A DNA stretch of 64,000 bases, taken from Chitinophagaceae bacterium. GTDB taxonomy: Bacteria; Bacteroidota; Bacteroidia; Chitinophagales; Chitinophagaceae. The first letter of the stretch is position 1; each line of letters starts with the position of its first letter. The notes below the pieces were generated by a model. It saw only the letters and a program-made list of their open reading frames with translations. It did no database searches and was not told the origin of the DNA. The position numbers were made by a program, and so were the translations under genes. The stretch spans positions 186,001-250,000 of the forward strand of contig JAHBTL010000005.1 in NCBI GenBank assembly GCA_019638615.1, written 5' to 3'. Below, piece after piece: positions 61,531-64,000 of this stretch.

Positions 61531-63477
61531 TTGACAAACATCCATTCCATATTACAATCTACCTGGGGGTATGCTGCTTTCCGCCCTATGCAGGAAGATA
61601 TTATCTGTGCTGTGCTGGACGGAAATGATACGCTCGCCATAATGCCTACGGGTGGAGGAAAATCTATCTGTTTCCAGGTTCCTGCCCTGGCTAAGCCGGG
61701 AATATGCCTTGTAGTTACGCCTTTGATTGCCTTGATGAAAGACCAGGTGGAAAAACTCAATCAAAAAGGCATACTCGCCCTTGCCATTCATTCGGGGATG
61801 AGTTTTACCGAAGTGCGGAAAACACTGGGAACGGCGGTGCATGGAAATTACAAGTTCCTGTATGTATCCCCCGAACGGCTTACTACGCGTTTATTTAAAG
61901 AATACCTGCCTGCCCTGCCGCTCAACCTCATAGCGGTAGATGAAGCGCATTGTATTTCACAATGGGGTTACGATTTCCGGCCTGCCTATCTTTCCATTGC
62001 AGAGATACGTGCAGAAAAGAAGAATGTTCCTGTGCTGGCGCTCACTGCTTCTGCCACAAAGCTTGTGCAGGAAGATATTTGCGATAAATTACAATTTCGC
62101 AATACCCGCTTTTTTCAGCAGTCGTACGAGCGCCCCAACCTGTCGTACAGCGTGCTTGAAGTAGATGTAAAGATCAATAAGCTGATTGACATTATACAGA
62201 AAGTGCCGGGTTGCGGCATTGTATATTGCCGCAGCCGCAAACGCACCAAAGAAATGGCGGAGCTGCTGCAACTGCACCACATCAGCGTCGATTATTATCA
62301 CGCAGGACTTACACATGAGGAAAGAAATGAAAAACAGGAAAAATGGTTGAGAAACAAAACCCGCATTATGGTTTGCACCAACGCCTTTGGAATGGGCATC
62401 GACAAACCCGATGTTCGGCTGGTTGTACATGTGGATATACCGGAGTGTATAGAGAGCTATTACCAGGAGGCCGGAAGAGCGGGACGGGACGGGAAAAAAT
62501 CGTACGCAGTTTTGTTGTTTCGACCACCCGATATTGAGGAATTAAAAAAAATACCGGAGATAAAGTTTCCCGGCTTACCGGAGATAAAGCATGTATACCA
62601 GTCGCTGGTAAATTATTTTCAGTTGCCTGCCGGTTCGGGCGAGGACATGTTTTTTGATTTTGATATGGACGAATTTACAAAAGCGTTTAAACTATCACCG
62701 TTACTTGTTACATACGCTATCAGGGCCATGGAGCAGGAGAATATTCTTACTTACAACGATCAATTTTTCCAGCCGTCTACTGTAATGTTTGTATGCAGTA
62801 AAGAAAAAATTGAGCAGGCTGAAAAGGAAAATGCGGCGGCGGAGCCCTGTATTAAATTTTTATTGCGCTCGTATGGCGGTATTTTGGATGTGCCTGTGCC
62901 TGTAAACGAAAAGCATATAGCAAAAAAGCTGCGGAAAGAGATTAAAGAAATACAGGCGATGCTGCTGCAGTTACATCGTATGGGTATTATACAATATCAA
63001 CAGCAGAAGGAAGACCCGCAGATACGATTTTTAGGGCCCCGCGTAATAACCGACAATCTTACCATTAATATTACTAATTACGCTGCAAGAAAAAAAGTAA
63101 CAGAAGACCAGGTAGCTGCTATGACAGGATACGTTGAAAACAGGAAAGACTGCCGTTCAAAGATAATAGCGGGATATTTCAATGATCATACGATTCCACG
63201 TTGTGGCATATGTGATAATTGCCTACAAAGAAAAAAAGAAACTATTTCGGCGGATGAATTTAACTTGTTGCAGGAGGATATTATTTCGGCATTGAGCAGG
63301 CAGCCTCTTACAATGAAAGAACTTTTTACACTGCTGCCCCGGATCAAACAACAAAAAATATGGAGCATGATACAACATCTGCTGGAAGAAAACCTGGTAG
63401 AGCTGGGTGAGGACATCAGGTTTGGAAAACTACATATAAAAAAAAAGGGCCAGGATAAAAATCCAGCCCGTTTTTAA
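61531..63477 (+). CDS. recQ: RecQ-family ATP-dependent DNA helicase
   Basis: A 648-residue RecQ-type helicase that unwinds DNA 3' to 5'. Motifs: FRPMQEDII (motif 0), MPTGGGKSICFQ (Walker A, about residues 40-51), VDEAHCISQWGYDFRPAY (DEAH box), LALTASAT, GMGIDKPDVRLVVH and QEAGRAGRDGK. The zinc region has CRSKIIAGYFNDHTIPRCGI and CDNC. The start is TTG 61531, giving LTNIHSILQ, the family-typical opening; the ORF extends to TTG 61513 but no ATG is in place before the helicase motifs. An HRDC domain is not evident. It is probably involved in replication-fork repair. Confidence 0.9.
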   Translation: MTNIHSILQSTWGYAAFRPMQEDIICAVLDGNDTLAIMPTGGGKSICFQVPALAKPGICLVVTPLIALMKDQVEKLNQKGILALAIHSGMSFTEVRKTLGTAVHGNYKFLYVSPERLTTRLFKEYLPALPLNLIAVDEAHCISQWGYDFRPAYLSIAEIRAEKKNVPVLALTASATKLVQEDICDKLQFRNTRFFQQSYERPNLSYSVLEVDVKINKLIDIIQKVPGCGIVYCRSRKRTKEMAELLQLHHISVDYYHAGLTHEERNEKQEKWLRNKTRIMVCTNAFGMGIDKPDVRLVVHVDIPECIESYYQEAGRAGRDGKKSYAVLLFRPPDIEELKKIPEIKFPGLPEIKHVYQSLVNYFQLPAGSGEDMFFDFDMDEFTKAFKLSPLLVTYAIRAMEQENILTYNDQFFQPSTVMFVCSKEKIEQAEKENAAAEPCIKFLLRSYGGILDVPVPVNEKHIAKKLRKEIKEIQAMLLQLHRMGIIQYQQQKEDPQIRFLGPRVITDNLTINITNYAARKKVTEDQVAAMTGYVENRKDCRSKIIAGYFNDHTIPRCGICDNCLQRKKETISADEFNLLQEDIISALSRQPLTMKELFTLLPRIKQQKIWSMIQHLLEENLVELGEDIRFGKLHIKKKGQDKNPARF

Positions 63478-63518
63478 AATCCAATATCCTATGAAAAACC
63501 ATGTCAAAGATAGGGAGG

Positions 63519-63565
63519 ATAAGTATTCCACCAATACCCTTTTAGTGGTATCCACTTATTTTTTT
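63519..63565 (+). terminator. Imperfect hairpin terminator after recQ
   Basis: ATACC (about 63534) pairs with GGTAT (about 63547) within a larger weak stem, followed by TTATTTTTTT. It lies 42 bases after the recQ stop. Confidence 0.5.
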
Positions 63566-63642
63566 CTGCTAGTTTATATAAACGCTTTTATTGTTAAAGC
63601 GTATTGCTTTTCGTTTTTTAAATAAAGATTTTTTTAACTGCT

Positions 63643-64000
63643 TCAAAACCAGCCAGTTTTCTTTTTTGACTTACTGCTTCTACCACCCAGTCCAAGAGCG
63701 CCTAAAAGACTTCTTGTAATAATGGAGGCGGCAGTGCGCTGCACCTGCCTTGATACAGGGTTATCCAGCACTTTTTCAATAACAGAAGGCTCGGGCTTTG
63801 AAGGCTTCTTATTTTTTTCTTCTGCGGATTTTTCTCCTGCTTCTTGCAGCTTCGCAGTCAAAATTTCATAAGCGCTTTCGTTATCAATGCTTTGCTCATA
63901 TTTTTTTACCAGCTTTGATTTTTGGGTCAACGAATCTATTTCTATTTCACTTAAAACATCCATCCTTGAGCGGGGCGAACCCAGCATAGCATGCACCAGC
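63643..64000 (-). CDS. HerA-like (DUF853) ATPase, C-terminal fragment
   Basis: The frame is open from the right window edge to a stop at 63643 (about 119 residues). It starts LVHAMLGSPRSRMDVLSEIE and has LTQKSKLVKKYEQSIDNESA, a lysine- and glutamate-rich segment and the final KKTGWF. This is the usual C-terminal part of the HerA/DUF853 helicase-like ATPases. The Walker motifs lie outside the window. It is convergent with recQ, with a hairpin between the two stops. Confidence 0.85.
   Translation of the reverse strand, partial: LVHAMLGSPRSRMDVLSEIEIDSLTQKSKLVKKYEQSIDNESAYEILTAKLQEAGEKSAEEKNKKPSKPEPSVIEKVLDNPVSRQVQRTAASIITRSLLGALGLGGRSSKSKKKTGWF

Overview
The window comes from the chromosome of a Bacteroidota bacterium, most likely from the Chitinophagaceae or a near relative. 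The evidence is an LpxC-FabZ fusion, the type IX secretion regulator PorX, a SusC/SusD pair (here decayed), DUF5686, HmuY-like and TolB-like outer-membrane proteins, and promoters with the Bacteroidota -7 box TAnnTTTG. The genus cannot be fixed from the sequence. No tRNA, rRNA, CRISPR array, prophage or intact insertion sequence was seen.

Layout. 1-4.9 kb: end of a DUF5686 gene, then a small regulon (membrane protein, winged-helix regulator, CreD) with the same operator-like palindrome before the first gene and before creD, then a diacylglycerol-kinase-like gene overlapping a DUF1361 gene. 5-11.4 kb: a large TolB-like outer-membrane protein, a metallo-beta-lactamase hydrolase, and a glycosyltransferase/alpha-beta hydrolase pair. 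11.5-16.7 kb: a decay zone with SusD-like and SusC-like pseudogenes and a second copy of the hydrolase whose 3' end is fused to the truncated SusC. 16.8-25.9 kb: LpxH-like phosphoesterase, MurG-like glycosyltransferase, envelope proteins, HmuY-like protein, Gfo/Idh/MocA oxidoreductase with a nucleoside-type MFS transporter, a MATE pump and a 33-residue membrane peptide. 26.2-33.2 kb: a TetR-TolC-MFP-RND efflux operon with a clear palindromic operator over its promoter. 33.4-43.7 kb: housekeeping and lipid genes (serC, DUF1015, acyl-CoA synthetase, thioesterase, SDR) and a probable secreted protein with a sorting-type C-terminus. 43.8-48.6 kb: acyl-CoA dehydrogenase, a helix-hairpin-helix protein, an orphan HicB-like protein, a PhnP-like hydrolase and a double OmpA-domain protein. 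48.7-57.4 kb: porX divergent from a conserved envelope operon (HD hydrolase, lpxD, lpxC-fabZ, lpxA, ABC ATPase), then ald and tsaE. 57.5-64 kb: copper-type P-ATPase, a gene remnant, a Fic protein, a RecQ-family helicase and the end of a HerA-like ATPase.

Two themes recur. First, many intergenic gaps hold the same short words (for example runs like GGTATAAGG, AATGGACAATGG, AATTTCAAATC and CTTGTCATTCTGAGCGA), often in inverted pairs near gene ends. Second, several genes have an exact or near-exact TAnnTTTG box only 5-11 bases before the start codon, which predicts leaderless or nearly leaderless transcripts. Most genes serve envelope biology: lipid A synthesis, type IX secretion control, efflux, outer-membrane receptors and glycosyl transfer.
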